The notes: generated from the letters alone by a model not told the origin. Shown: positions 49,122 through 58,143, numbered from the stretch's first letter. The stretch is 64,000 nt of DNA from Metapseudomonas sp043392685 (GCA_043392685.1 JBHZGM010000003.1), one strand, 5' to 3'. Made by a program: numbers and translations.

Positions 49122-50048
49122 TCAGGCGCTGGGGAGCGGGGCAGCGAATGGCGCGTCCAGCGGCGCCGAGTCGAAGGTCTTGATCAGCTCGACCAGGATC
49201 TGCGAGGCCGGCCCCAGGGCCTTGTCCTTGTTCGAATAGAGATAGAAAGAAGCATGACGGCTGCCGCCCTGTTCCAGGGGCAGTGGCTTGAGCTGGCCAT
49301 CCTCGAGCTCCCGCTCGATCAGGTGTCGCGGCAGCCAGGCGAAGCCCAGGCCGCTACTGACGAAGTTGGCGGCGGTGGACAGGCTGCCCACCGTCCAGCG
49401 TTGCTCCGCGCCGAGCCAGCCGACGTTGCGCGGCTGGGTCCGGCCGGTATCGCGGATCACCACCTGCAATTGGCTTTCCAGGTCCTGGAAGTTGATCTGG
49501 CGTTGCAGGCGATGCAGGGGATGATCGGGATGGGCCACGGCGATGAACTCCACCGGGCTTAGCGCGGCGCCCAGGTAGCCCTGGATGTCCAGGCCGGTGA
49601 TGGCGAGGTCGGCGGATCCTTCCAGCAGCACCTCCTCGACGCCGGAGAGTACTTCCTCACGCAGGCGTACGCGGCATCCGCGGCTTTGCGGCATGAACGC
49701 GGAGAGGGCGCGTACCAGGCGGGCGTTGGGGTAGGCGGCGTCGACCACCAGGCGCACCTCGGCTTCCCAGCCCTGTTCCATGTGGTGGGCCAGTTCTTCG
49801 AGCTGGCTGGCCTGCTTGACCAGTTGGCGCGAGCGGCGCAGCAGCACTTCACCAGCTTCGGTCAGCACCGCCTTGCGCCCTTCGATGCGCAGCAGGGGGA
49901 CGCCCAGCTGCTCCTGCATGCGCGCGACCGTATAACTGACCGAGGATTGCGAACGATGGGTGGCTTCCGCCGCCTGCGCGAAGCCGCCGTAATCCACAAC
50001 GGCTTGCAAGGTGCGCCACTGGTCCAGGGTTACGCGCGGGGCTTTCAT
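49122..50048 (-). CDS. LysR-family transcriptional regulator
   Basis: 308 aa. Winged helix-turn-helix at 5-65 (TLDQWRTLQAVVDYGGFAQAAEATHRSQSSVSYTVARMQEQLG), effector-binding domain to the end. AGGAG nine bases before ATG 50048; the upstream frame to 50240 has no support. It is near the azoreductase gene (50635), whose promoter has a LysR-type T-N11-A dyad, so azoR is its likely target. Confidence 0.9.
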   Translation of the reverse strand: MKAPRVTLDQWRTLQAVVDYGGFAQAAEATHRSQSSVSYTVARMQEQLGVPLLRIEGRKAVLTEAGEVLLRRSRQLVKQASQLEELAHHMEQGWEAEVRLVVDAAYPNARLVRALSAFMPQSRGCRVRLREEVLSGVEEVLLEGSADLAITGLDIQGYLGAALSPVEFIAVAHPDHPLHRLQRQINFQDLESQLQVVIRDTGRTQPRNVGWLGAEQRWTVGSLSTAANFVSSGLGFAWLPRHLIERELEDGQLKPLPLEQGGSRHASFYLYSNKDKALGPASQILVELIKTFDSAPLDAPFAAPLPSA

Positions 50049-50157
50049 GCGGTGCTGCTCCTCTAGCTGCTCATGCCGGCAGATCCTGTGCGCCGATGGC
50101 GCTGATGACGCCTGTGGCGCTCTGTTAAGCTGGCGTTCTCTGCACTGGAGACCGCCC

Positions 50158-50472
50158 ATGAAGAAACGCTGCTGTGCCCTGTTCGCCCTGTTGCCAACCC
50201 TGGCCTTCGCTTTCCCCATCGAGGTGGAGAAGCAGTACAACGGCGCCGAGATCGTCTACGACACCACCGATATCGCAAGCAACATGGCCGCCATCAATAT
50301 CCAGAACGTGGGTGGAACCGCGGCGGAGTGCAAGGCGGTGTTCGTCAACGGGCCTGAAACCCCCAAGGTGCGCAAAGCCGTGATCGAGAGTGGCAAGAGC
50401 GCCTATGTGACGGCCAATTTCACCCGTGCAGTGATCAAGCTGCGGATCAAGCTGACGTGCAATCCCACGTAG
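50158..50472 (+). CDS. Small secreted protein with two cysteines
   Basis: 104 aa. Signal peptide (KKRCCALFALLPTLAFA before FPIEVEKQYNG), mature domain beta-rich with C in AECKAVF and C in KLTCNPT, probably a disulfide. Conserved in Pseudomonas by my recollection, function unknown; sometimes mislabelled 3-phosphoglycerate kinase, which the length rules out. TGGAG seven bases before ATG 50158. Confidence 0.72.
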   Translation: MKKRCCALFALLPTLAFAFPIEVEKQYNGAEIVYDTTDIASNMAAINIQNVGGTAAECKAVFVNGPETPKVRKAVIESGKSAYVTANFTRAVIKLRIKLTCNPT

Positions 50473-50524
50473 TCGAAACCAGGATTCGGGCACAGGAACC
50501 AGCCTAGTGCCCCTTCTGCTACAA

Positions 50525-50539
50525 ATCAATTTTCTTGAT
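50525..50539. promoter_or_regulatory. LysR-type operator upstream of azoR
   Basis: ATCAA-TTTTC-TTGAT, a T-N11-A dyad in an AT-rich patch 95 bp before azoR. Confidence 0.5.
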
Positions 50540-50634
50540 ATTTTTAGGCGGATATTTACGCTTTTTTATCGATTCGTGACGAAATAATCTGCGCCCCATC
50601 GACGCAATCAACCCCCCCGATGGAGGTAGCCCAT

Positions 50635-51234
50635 ATGTCCCGCGTACTCGTCATCGAAAGCAGCGCCCGCCAGCAAGGTTCCGTTTCCCGCCAGCTCACC
50701 CAGGACTTCATCGCCAAGTGGCAAGCCACTCACCCGGCCGATGAGATCACCGTCCGCGACCTCGCCATCGAGCAGGTTCCGCACCTGGACGCCGACCTCC
50801 TGGGCGGCTGGATGAAGCCCGCCGACCAGCAAAGCGAAAGCGAAAAGGCTGCCCTGCAGCGTTCCAACCTGCTGACCGAGGAACTGCTGGCTGCCGACGT
50901 ACTGGTCATGGCTGCCCCCATGTACAACTTCACCATCCCCAGCACCCTGAAATCCTGGCTGGACCACGTGCTGCGCGCCGGCGTCACCTTCAAGTACACC
51001 GAAACCGGCCCCAAGGGCCTGCTCACCGGCAAGCGCGCCATCGTCCTGACCGCTCGCGGCGGCATCTACGCCGGCAGCCCGGTGGATCATCAGGAACCCT
51101 ACCTGCGCCAGGCCATGAGCTTCATCGGCATCCATGACGTGACCTTCATACACGCCGAAGGCCTGAACCTGGGCACCGAATTCCACGAGAAGGGCCTGGC
51201 TTCCGCCAAGGCTCAACTCGCCCAGGTCGCCTGA
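50635..51234 (+). CDS. azoR: FMN-dependent NADH-azoreductase
   Basis: 199 aa. Flavodoxin-like AzoR fold: VLVIESSARQQGSVSRQL (phosphate binding), MAAPMYNFTIPSTLKSWLDHVLRAGVTFKYTETGPKGLLTGKRAIVLTARGGIYAG, FIGIHDVTFIHAEGL. Reduces azo compounds and quinones with NADH. GGAGG eight bases before ATG 50635. Confidence 0.92.
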   Translation: MSRVLVIESSARQQGSVSRQLTQDFIAKWQATHPADEITVRDLAIEQVPHLDADLLGGWMKPADQQSESEKAALQRSNLLTEELLAADVLVMAAPMYNFTIPSTLKSWLDHVLRAGVTFKYTETGPKGLLTGKRAIVLTARGGIYAGSPVDHQEPYLRQAMSFIGIHDVTFIHAEGLNLGTEFHEKGLASAKAQLAQVA

Positions 51235-51295
51235 TCCGCGGCTTTGCTCCTCGCTCCTCCAGGTGCGCCATGGCTCCTTGAGCGCACCCCCTTCG

Positions 51296-51322
51296 CCCGG
51301 CCTTATCAAGGCCGGGTTTTTT
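51296..51322 (+). terminator. Terminator after azoR
   Basis: CCCGGCCTT-ATC-AAGGCCGGGTTTTTT. Confidence 0.93.
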
Positions 51323-51359
51323 ATTTGGCGCGCGCGAAAGGTCTGGTGATTCGTAGCAA

Positions 51360-51400
51360 ATCGTAGCCCAGATGAAATCCGGGAGCGGCGCAGGGACTTT
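51360..51400. repeat. Partial GATGAAATCCGGGAGCGGCG repeat
   Basis: TCGTAGCCCAGATGAAATCC and GGGAGCGGCG, as in the fuller copy at 37756-37830. Confidence 0.6.
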
Positions 51401-51420
51401 CTACCTGCAGGCGCACCCAT

Positions 51421-51444
51421 AAAAAGCCCCGCATCGAGCGGGGC
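51421..51444 (-). terminator. Terminator of the LTA-synthase-family gene
   Basis: On the minus strand GCCCCGC-TCGAT-GCGGGGCTTTTT. Confidence 0.9.
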
Positions 51445-51452
51445 CTGGTTCA

Positions 51453-53552
51453 TCACTGGTTCTGTTTCGCGTCCTGGACGCCGGCGGTGTTGCTCAACAG
51501 GCTGCCGGTGGCGGTCTGCAGGAAGGCTTCCAGGTATTTCTGCAGGCGCGGGTCGTTGTCGCCGGGGATGCGTTCGGCCCTGGCATCGGCGCCCAGCTGG
51601 TACTGGTACAGGCGCGCCGGGAAGTCCCTGGGCTGTACCAGGATGCGGTCGGCGCTGACGATGGCCACGGTCTGGTCGCTGCCGGATGGTTTGATCACGC
51701 CGATGCCCGGATCGCCTTCCGGCAGGTTCAGCAGGTCGCGGCCCCAGCATTGGTGGCGCACTTCGCCGCCCAGGCGGCCCATGATGGTAGGCACCACGTC
51801 GATTTGGGTGCCGACGGTGTGGTCGAGGCTGCCGAATTTCTCCTGCACGCCGGGGCCGATCAGCAGCAGCGGCACGTTGAAGCGGAACAGGTCCATTTCG
51901 GTGAGCTGCTTGTCGCTGCCGAAGCCGTGGTCGCCGACCACCACGAACAGGGTGTCTTTGAAGTAGGGCTCCTTGCGCGCCTTCTCGAAGAACTGGCCGA
52001 GGGCCCAGTCGGCGTAGCGCATGGCAGTCAGGTGCTCGTCATGGGCGCCGTATCCGGTCACCTTCTCCACCGGCAGGTCGGCCGGTAGGGCGTAAGGCGT
52101 GTGGTTGGAGAGGGTCTGCAGCAGCGCGTAGAACGGTTTGTCGGTGGGCATCTTCGCCAGCTCGGCGGCGCCCCGGTCGAACATGTCCTGGTCGGATACG
52201 CCCCAGGTCTTGTCCATGAACACCGGGTTGACGAAGTCTTCGCGGCCGATGAAGCGGGTCATGCCCTGGTTGCTGAAGAAGCCGGACTGGTTATCCCACT
52301 GGAAGTTGCCGTTGTAGACGTACAGGTCGTTGTAGTTGCGGGCACTGAGCAGCTGCGGCAGGCCGGAGAACTTGTGTGCGCCTTCGGGGGTGCGCATCAG
52401 GTACTCGAAGCTCGGCAGGTTGGGGAAGCAGGCCATGGTGGCGAACATTCCCTGGTGGGTGTGGGTGCCATTGGAGAAGAAGCGATCGAACAGCAGCCCC
52501 TCTTTTGCCAGCTTGTCGAAGTAGGGGGTGATGCCGGCATCGCTGCCCATGGCACCGACCCAGCGGCCGGCGAAGCTCTCCATGAGGATCACCACGACGT
52601 TCCTGATCGGCAGGGTGCCGGCGGCCGGTGGGGTGAAGTCGCGGCGGATGGCGGCGCTGTCGGGGTCCACCAGCTTGTCGTTGGGGGTCAGCAGCATCTC
52701 GCGCACGCTGGCCAGGGCCTCATCCTCGGGCAGGGTGGCCTTCCAGGCATTGTCGCGGTGGGAGGAGAAGCTGTTCTTGGCCGCATCCACCAGGGTCAGT
52801 GTGCCGTTCAGGCCCAGCTGGTTGGCGAACATCGAGTCAGTGGTGAAGGCATCGCCCCAGCGCAGCGGCGGGCCCTGGCGCAGATGACCGCGTGCGGCGA
52901 TCACGGCGATCACCAGGCAGATCATGGATATTGCCAGCCGGCCGAACCAGGGGACGGTGGCGCGAGACGCGGGCGGGACGCTGGTGGAGTGGGGGCGCGG
53001 ACGGCTGGCCAGGTCCAGGCCTCGGAACATCAGGTAGAGCAGGGCGGTGGCCAGCGCCCAGGCGATCAGGTAGCGAGCCACCGGGAAGCCGTTCCAGATC
53101 ATGCTGGCGACGGTGCCGAGGTCCTCTTGCAGGTACTGGAAGACCAGGCTGTTCAGGCGCTGGTGGAACTCGCGGTAGAAGTCCATTTCGCTGATGCCGA
53201 GGAATAGGGTGAGGCTGGCGAACAGGGTCAGCCAGATCCGTTGCAGGCCGCGGGCGGCCATGGCGCGGACGCTGAGCAGCGACAGCAACAGCGGAGCCAG
53301 GGCGAATACCACTACGCGCAAGTCGAAGCGCAGGCCGTTATGGAAGGCCTCGATGAACACCGACGCCGGGCTGTCTCCGATCTGGTCGCTGTTGTACACC
53401 AGCAGCGCCACTCGCAGCAGGCTGTACATCACCAGCAGCGCACTGGCGCTGAGCAGGGTGAAGGCGAGGTGGCTCCTGACGGTCGGGGTAAACAGTCGGG
53501 ACGAGGACTGCTGGGTGGCTACGGGTTCCTGTGCGGTCATGCGATCAAGCAT
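51453..53552 (-). CDS. LTA-synthase-family membrane sulfatase/phosphoethanolamine- or phosphoglycerol-transferase
   Basis: 699 aa. Five N-terminal transmembrane helices (about 30-50, 80-98, 107-122, 157-176, 203-220) followed by a large periplasmic sulfatase-type domain: VVVILMESFAGRWVGAMGS (nucleophile region; the usual Thr is replaced by later FFSNGTHTHQGMFATM with catalytic Thr), FVVVGDHGFGSDK and VGTQIDVVPTIM. In Gram-negatives such enzymes decorate osmoregulated periplasmic glucans or lipids with phosphoglycerol. Start is 53552 or 53540; neither has a good ribosome binding site. Confidence 0.87.
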   Translation of the reverse strand: MLDRMTAQEPVATQQSSSRLFTPTVRSHLAFTLLSASALLVMYSLLRVALLVYNSDQIGDSPASVFIEAFHNGLRFDLRVVVFALAPLLLSLLSVRAMAARGLQRIWLTLFASLTLFLGISEMDFYREFHQRLNSLVFQYLQEDLGTVASMIWNGFPVARYLIAWALATALLYLMFRGLDLASRPRPHSTSVPPASRATVPWFGRLAISMICLVIAVIAARGHLRQGPPLRWGDAFTTDSMFANQLGLNGTLTLVDAAKNSFSSHRDNAWKATLPEDEALASVREMLLTPNDKLVDPDSAAIRRDFTPPAAGTLPIRNVVVILMESFAGRWVGAMGSDAGITPYFDKLAKEGLLFDRFFSNGTHTHQGMFATMACFPNLPSFEYLMRTPEGAHKFSGLPQLLSARNYNDLYVYNGNFQWDNQSGFFSNQGMTRFIGREDFVNPVFMDKTWGVSDQDMFDRGAAELAKMPTDKPFYALLQTLSNHTPYALPADLPVEKVTGYGAHDEHLTAMRYADWALGQFFEKARKEPYFKDTLFVVVGDHGFGSDKQLTEMDLFRFNVPLLLIGPGVQEKFGSLDHTVGTQIDVVPTIMGRLGGEVRHQCWGRDLLNLPEGDPGIGVIKPSGSDQTVAIVSADRILVQPRDFPARLYQYQLGADARAERIPGDNDPRLQKYLEAFLQTATGSLLSNTAGVQDAKQNQ

Positions 53553-53742
53553 CCATTGGTCAACTCGGGGCGTGGCGGCATCTGGAGGTGAATGATACCG
53601 GGGATGAGTAGATCACCTGATGGCACCTTGCTCCGATTGGTCCGCCGAAGGCGTCGGACAATGCCAGAGGGAATGTGAAGAAAACGTCGAATCGCCTCAC
53701 GTGGCGAGGTCGGACTGTTGCGTCGAACCGCGCTGGCATCGG

Positions 53743-54624
53743 TCACTCGGGCAGCCTGAGCCCCGCCAGTTTCTCCGGATTGCGCACGATGTAGATGTTG
53801 CTGACCCGGCCTTCGTCGTCGTAGGCGAAGGTGACCGAGGCGGACACCTGGTCGCCGTGGGCGAGGATGACGCCGCGTCCGCCGTTGAGTTCGGCGGGCA
53901 GCCACTGGTAGTCGCGCCAGTAGCCGCGCAGGGAGTCGGAGATGAACGCCAGCACCTTGGCCTTGCCGTGGAGGATATGGCCCAGGGTCGGTACCTTGCC
54001 GCCGCCGTCGGCGCAGAGTTCCACCTCCTCCGAGAGCAGTGCGGTGAGGCCGGTGGTGACGCCACTGGCGATGGCCGCGTGGAAGGCTTCCAGCAGCCGC
54101 TCCTGGCGTTCCCGTGGCGGCTGATGGCGCACCTTGCCTGCGGCCAGGCCGCTGCGCGCGCGGGACACCAGCTTGCGGCAGGCCGCTTCCTGCACGCCGA
54201 TGGCGCGCTCCACGTCCGGGTAGTCCAGGTCGAAGATGTCGTGCAGCAGGTAGGCCGCCCGCTCGCGCGGGGTGAGGCGTTCCAGCAGCAGGAGGAAGGC
54301 AGTGGACAGCGAGGCGGAGAGTTCCAGTATCTGTTCCGGCGACTCCAGGGTTTCGCTGTGGATGGGCTCCGGCAGCCAGGTGCCCACGTAGTCCACCCGC
54401 GCTCGATGGCCCAGGCGCAGCTGGTCGATGCAGTGGCGGGTGCAGAGAGTGGTCAGCCAGGCGCGCGGGTTGTCCAGGCTGGAATGGTCGCTCTCGCGCC
54501 ACTTGAGGAAGGTTTCCTGCACCGCATCTTCGGCGTCGCTGCGCGAGCCGAGGATGCGGTAGGCCAGGTTCAGCAGGAAGCGGCGGCTGTCTTCGAAGAC
54601 AGCCGTGGCATCGGTCACGCTCAC
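53743..54624 (-). CDS. ECF41 RNA polymerase sigma factor with SnoaL-like domain
   Basis: 293 aa. Sigma-2 (residues 8-75: FEDSRRFLLNLAYRILGSRSDAEDAVQETFLKWRE, PRAWLTTLCTRHCIDQLR), sigma-4 (about 110-165: LTPRERAAYLLHDIFDLDYPDVERAIGVQEAACRKLVSRAR), then a SnoaL-like C-terminal domain (about 175-290). This is the ECF41 architecture, where the extension replaces an anti-sigma factor. GTG start at 54624, one base after the stop of the CMD gene, with which it is co-transcribed. Confidence 0.9.
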   Translation of the reverse strand: MSVTDATAVFEDSRRFLLNLAYRILGSRSDAEDAVQETFLKWRESDHSSLDNPRAWLTTLCTRHCIDQLRLGHRARVDYVGTWLPEPIHSETLESPEQILELSASLSTAFLLLLERLTPRERAAYLLHDIFDLDYPDVERAIGVQEAACRKLVSRARSGLAAGKVRHQPPRERQERLLEAFHAAIASGVTTGLTALLSEEVELCADGGGKVPTLGHILHGKAKVLAFISDSLRGYWRDYQWLPAELNGGRGVILAHGDQVSASVTFAYDDEGRVSNIYIVRNPEKLAGLRLPE

Positions 54625-54625
54625 G

Positions 54626-55060
54626 TCAGTGCCTCGATATCTGGATGCGGTTCCAGAGGTTGATCATCGCAACGGTGGCGGTCAGTGCACCGATCTCCAC
54701 TTCGCTGAAGTGCTCGCGCAGCGAGGTGCGCAGGGCAGCATAGTCGGTGCGGCGGTCGAGCCGGGTCAGCGCTTCAGTCCAGGCCAGGGCCGCCTTTTCG
54801 CGCGGGGTGAAGTCGTTGCAGTGGTCCCAGACCACCAGGCGGTCCAGACGCTCGTTGCTTTCGCCGTCTTCCCGCGCCTCGCGGGTGTGCATTCTCACGC
54901 AGAAGGCGCACTGGTTCAGTTGCGAAGCGCGCAATTGCACCAGGTGGTGCAGGCTGCGTTCCAGGCCGAGGGCATCCAGCGGTGCGTGCACCTCGCCCAT
55001 GGCGTGGATGACCTCGGGAATGACCTGCTGGTAGTCGAGGGGGCTTGCCTGATTCATCAC
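54626..55060 (-). CDS. AhpD/carboxymuconolactone-decarboxylase-family protein of ECF41 module
   Basis: 144 aa. AhpD-like helical fold with redox motif CAFCVRMHT (C-x2-C-x3-H) and DHCNDFTPREKAALAWTEALT. This is the standard ECF41 partner (CMD family); it may act as a peroxidase or thiol oxidoreductase. First gene of the operon, preceded by an ECF41-type promoter (55101-55127). Confidence 0.9.
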   Translation of the reverse strand: MMNQASPLDYQQVIPEVIHAMGEVHAPLDALGLERSLHHLVQLRASQLNQCAFCVRMHTREAREDGESNERLDRLVVWDHCNDFTPREKAALAWTEALTRLDRRTDYAALRTSLREHFSEVEIGALTATVAMINLWNRIQISRH

Positions 55061-55100
55061 GTGTTCCTCGTTCGGGGTTGAAAGGCGTTTACACTTTCAC

Positions 55101-55127
55101 GACGAACCAGGGAGCCGGGTTGTGACG
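55101..55127 (-). promoter_or_regulatory. Candidate ECF41 promoter
   Basis: On the minus strand CGTCACA, 16-nt spacer, CGTC, 41 bp before the CMD gene. It differs in one base from the TGTCACA-N16-CGTC consensus I recall for ECF41. Confidence 0.65.
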
Positions 55128-55147
55128 CGGCCTCGAAAATCTGCCTT

Positions 55148-55192
55148 CGTGGGAGGCTTTTGCAGGTTGGGGCGGGCGGCGCTCCGCGAGCG
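55148..55192. repeat. Fragment of GTAGGTTGG-family repeat
   Basis: GGGAGGCTTTTGCAG and GGGGCGGGCGGCGCTCCGCG, the inverse of 40574-40620. Confidence 0.65.
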
Positions 55193-55233
55193 AAGTTCCG
55201 TAGCCTCCTCTCCCACAGGGAATGGCTGGGGGT

Positions 55234-56142
55234 CTATCGGCGCTCGCGGATGGCCGCGGCCTCGCGGGTCACCAGTTCGATGAACGACCGCGCCAGGGGT
55301 GAGCGCTCGTCCCGCCGGCGCACCAGCCAGACGGCGGTGGTGGCGCCAGGGTCCAGCAGGGTGCGATAGACCACGCCATCGACGCGGGTGCGGCGGAAGG
55401 AGGCGGGCAGCACCGACACGCCCAGCCCGGCGGACACCAGGCCGATGATGGTCATGGCTTCGCTGGCCTCCTGGGATACGCGCGGCGTGAAGCCGGCGTC
55501 GCGGGCGAGGGCGAGCATCTGGTCGTAGAGGCCGGTACCGAAGGTGCGCGGGAAGAACACGAAGGGTTCTTCGGCCAGAGCGGTGAAGTGGATGCCCTCT
55601 TCGCTGCCGGCGGCCAATGGATGGTCGGCGCGCAGGACGGCCACCAGGGGCTCGCGGAACAGTTCCACCGCCAGGAGGTTGTCCGGCAGGTTGAGCGGAC
55701 GGATCACCCCGACTTGCACTCGGTCTTCCTGCAGCGCCCTGACCGTTTCCACACTGCTGCCCTCGGTGAGCTCCAGGTGCACGTCGGGGTAGGCCTGGCG
55801 AAAGGCGTGGATGCTGCGGGGAATGGTGGAGGTGAAGGGCGAGGACGAAGTGAAGCCCACCTTCAGCTCCCCCAGCTCGCCACGGTGGGCGCGGCGCGCG
55901 ATCTGCACGGCCTTGTCCACTTGGGCCAGCACCTGGCGGGCCTCATCGAGGAAGCGCCGGCCAGCTTCGGTCAGCTCGACCCGACGGTTGGTGCGTTCCA
56001 GCAGGCGCGCACCGATTTCCTCTTCCAGCGCCTGGATCTGCTGGCTCAGTGGGGGCTGGGAAATACCCAATTGCTCGGCGGCGCGGCCGAAATGCAGCTC
56101 TTCGGCCACGGCGATGAAGTAGCGCAGGTGTCTCAGTTCCAT
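55234..56142 (-). CDS. LysR-family regulator, YnfL-like
   Basis: 302 aa. N-terminal HTH (ELRHLRYFIAVAEELHFGRAAEQLGISQPPLSQQIQALEEEIGARLLERTNRRVELT) and effector domain of the CatR/BenM type. Divergent from an MFS gene closely resembling Escherichia coli ynfM, whose divergent neighbour is the LysR gene ynfL, so the pair is conserved. A TTGATA-N9-TATCAA dyad lies just before its start. Confidence 0.9.
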   Translation of the reverse strand: MELRHLRYFIAVAEELHFGRAAEQLGISQPPLSQQIQALEEEIGARLLERTNRRVELTEAGRRFLDEARQVLAQVDKAVQIARRAHRGELGELKVGFTSSSPFTSTIPRSIHAFRQAYPDVHLELTEGSSVETVRALQEDRVQVGVIRPLNLPDNLLAVELFREPLVAVLRADHPLAAGSEEGIHFTALAEEPFVFFPRTFGTGLYDQMLALARDAGFTPRVSQEASEAMTIIGLVSAGLGVSVLPASFRRTRVDGVVYRTLLDPGATTAVWLVRRRDERSPLARSFIELVTREAAAIRERR

Positions 56143-56152
56143 GGGAGGCCTA

Positions 56153-56173
56153 TTGATATTTATAACGTATCAA
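56153..56173. promoter_or_regulatory. LysR-type operator between ynfL-like and ynfM-like genes
   Basis: TTGATA-TTTATAACG-TATCAA, perfect 6-bp inverted repeat, 11 bp before the regulator start, so binding would also repress its own gene. Two direct ATAATATA repeats follow near 56183 and 56197. Confidence 0.55.
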
Positions 56174-56314
56174 ATGTGTCGAATAATATATTGGAGATAA
56201 TATAAAACGCTCGATATCCTTCGACCCATAACCCCAACAACGAATACCCCAGCCCCTGATCCAGGCGGCACGGCCTCGTTGTGCCTGCTCGCCACAAATG
56301 CCCGAAGGTGCCCC

Positions 56315-57637
56315 GTGAGCAAATCCCAGGCAGTACTCATGACCGAAGACGATCCCGCGCTTGGCGAGGTGGCCCGCGACGCAGCCAGCGAACTGCCTGA
56401 CGCCGCCAATGATCCCGAGCTTTCCACCTATATCAGGAAGGGCACGCCGCAGTTCATGCGCACCTCCCTGGCACTGTTCTCCGGCGGTTTCGCCACCTTC
56501 GCCCTGTTGTACTGCATCCAGCCGATGATGCCGGTGCTGTCCAGGGACTTCTCCATCTCCGCGGCCCAGAGCAGCCTGGCGCTGTCCGTTTCCACCGCCA
56601 TGCTCGCCCTCGGCCTGCTGGTGACCGGACCGCTGTCCGACGCCCTCGGCCGCAAGCCGGTGATGGTGGTGTCGCTGATCGCCGCCGCGCTGTTCACCCT
56701 GGCCAGCGCCGCCATGCCGACCTGGGAAGGGGTGCTGCTGATGCGCGCCCTGGTGGGGCTGGCCCTGAGCGGGCTGGCCGCCGTGGCCATGACCTACCTC
56801 AGCGAGGAAATCCATCCGCATCACCTTGGTTTTGCCATGGGGCTGTACATCGGCGGCAACGCCATTGGAGGCATGAGCGGGCGGCTGATCAGCGGTGTGC
56901 TGGTGGATTTCGTGTCCTGGCATGCGGCCATTGCCGTGCTGGGTGGGTTGGCGCTGGTGGCCGGCCTGGTGTTCTGGCGCGTGTTGCCCGAGTCGAAGCA
57001 CTTCCGAGCGCAGCCGCTGCGACCGTCCACCCTGGTGGAAGGCTATCGCCTGCACTTTCGCGATGCCGGCCTGCCCTGGCTGTTCCTCACCGGCTTCCTG
57101 CTGATGGGCGCCTTCGTCACGCTGTTCAACTACATCGGCTACCGCCTGCTGGCCTCGCCCTACCAGATGAGCCAGGCCGTGGTGGGCGTGCTTTCGGTGG
57201 TGTATCTCACCGGCATCTACAGCTCGGCCTGGGTCGGGTCCCTGGCGGACAAGCTGGGGCGGCGCAAGGTGCTCTGGGCTTCCATCCTGCTGATGTCCGG
57301 CGGCATGCTGCTGACCCTGTTCAGCCCGCTGGCGGTGATCCTGGCCGGCATGGCGATCTTCACCTTCGGCTTCTTCGGCGCCCACTCGGTGGCCAGCAGC
57401 TGGATCGGCCGGCGCGCCCAGCGCGCCAAGGGCCAGGCTTCGTCCCTCTATCTGTTCAGCTATTACGTCGGCTCCAGCCTGGCCGGCACCATCGGTGGCC
57501 TGTTCTGGCACCACTACGGCTGGCACGGCGTCGGCCTGTTCGTCGGCGCCCTGTTGCTGATCGCAATCGCCGTGGCTCTGCACCTGGCACGGCTGCCGGC
57601 ACTGCCGGGCAACGCCATCGTCCAGCCGGCACACTGA
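56315..57637 (+). CDS. ynfM: MFS exporter, YnfM-like
   Basis: 440 aa, twelve transmembrane segments. Nearly every conserved block of Escherichia coli YnfM is present: KRGTPQFMR-like lead, LALFSGGFATFALLYCIQPMMPVLS, GPLSDALGRKPVMV (motif A), MTYLSEEIHPHHLGFAMGLYIGGNAIGGMSGRLISG, SFVTLFNYIGYRL, GFFGAHSVASSWIGRRAQRAKGQASSLYLFSYY. Exports small, possibly toxic compounds (arabinose or acetyl-methyl substrates proposed). GTG 56315 with AAGG upstream was chosen; ATG 56339 is also possible. Confidence 0.88.
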   Translation: MSKSQAVLMTEDDPALGEVARDAASELPDAANDPELSTYIRKGTPQFMRTSLALFSGGFATFALLYCIQPMMPVLSRDFSISAAQSSLALSVSTAMLALGLLVTGPLSDALGRKPVMVVSLIAAALFTLASAAMPTWEGVLLMRALVGLALSGLAAVAMTYLSEEIHPHHLGFAMGLYIGGNAIGGMSGRLISGVLVDFVSWHAAIAVLGGLALVAGLVFWRVLPESKHFRAQPLRPSTLVEGYRLHFRDAGLPWLFLTGFLLMGAFVTLFNYIGYRLLASPYQMSQAVVGVLSVVYLTGIYSSAWVGSLADKLGRRKVLWASILLMSGGMLLTLFSPLAVILAGMAIFTFGFFGAHSVASSWIGRRAQRAKGQASSLYLFSYYVGSSLAGTIGGLFWHHYGWHGVGLFVGALLLIAIAVALHLARLPALPGNAIVQPAH

Positions 57638-57813
57638 CCATCCACCCCGGGGCCGGTGGCCGGCTCCGGGGTGCGACATCCCGACACTCGCGAAGCTATC
57701 CCCGATCCTCTGGCCGGCTGGCAGAATGTCCGGCCTACCCACCGCGCAGAGTGGGAAATCCATTGCCTCCCATGCGTGCACAACCCGCCTCGATCCGACC
57801 AGGGAAGTACAGC

Positions 57814-58134
57814 ATGAGCATCACCTCCACCGACATCTGCAATGCCGCCGACGCCCTCAAGGGATTCGTCGGCTTCAACCGCAAACTGGGCAAGTACATC
57901 GTGCGTTTCAGCGAAGACTCCTTCGGCATGGACGTACCCGACGACAGCATCACCCCGGCCTGCGAATTTGTCTGGACGGCGAAGACCGACCAGGTGATGA
58001 CCCTGAGCCGCGAATGCCTGCAGATCCTCCTGGACCAGAACATCAATGACCGCCTCAACCTGGGCGATCCCCTGCTGGTCTACCTGCGCCGCACCGACCT
58101 GCCGGAAATCAGCGCCGAGCGCAGGCGGATCTGA
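57814..58134 (+). CDS. Conserved 106-aa protein, function unknown
   Basis: 106 aa, soluble. AGGGAAG six bases before ATG 57814; the frame upstream to 57751 lacks support. It contains DALKGFVGFNRKLGKYIVRFSEDSFGMDVPDDSITPACEFVW and a regular end DLPEISAERRRI. No recognised motif or signal peptide. Confidence 0.65.
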   Translation: MSITSTDICNAADALKGFVGFNRKLGKYIVRFSEDSFGMDVPDDSITPACEFVWTAKTDQVMTLSRECLQILLDQNINDRLNLGDPLLVYLRRTDLPEISAERRRI

Positions 58135-58143
58135 TTGGCGGGC

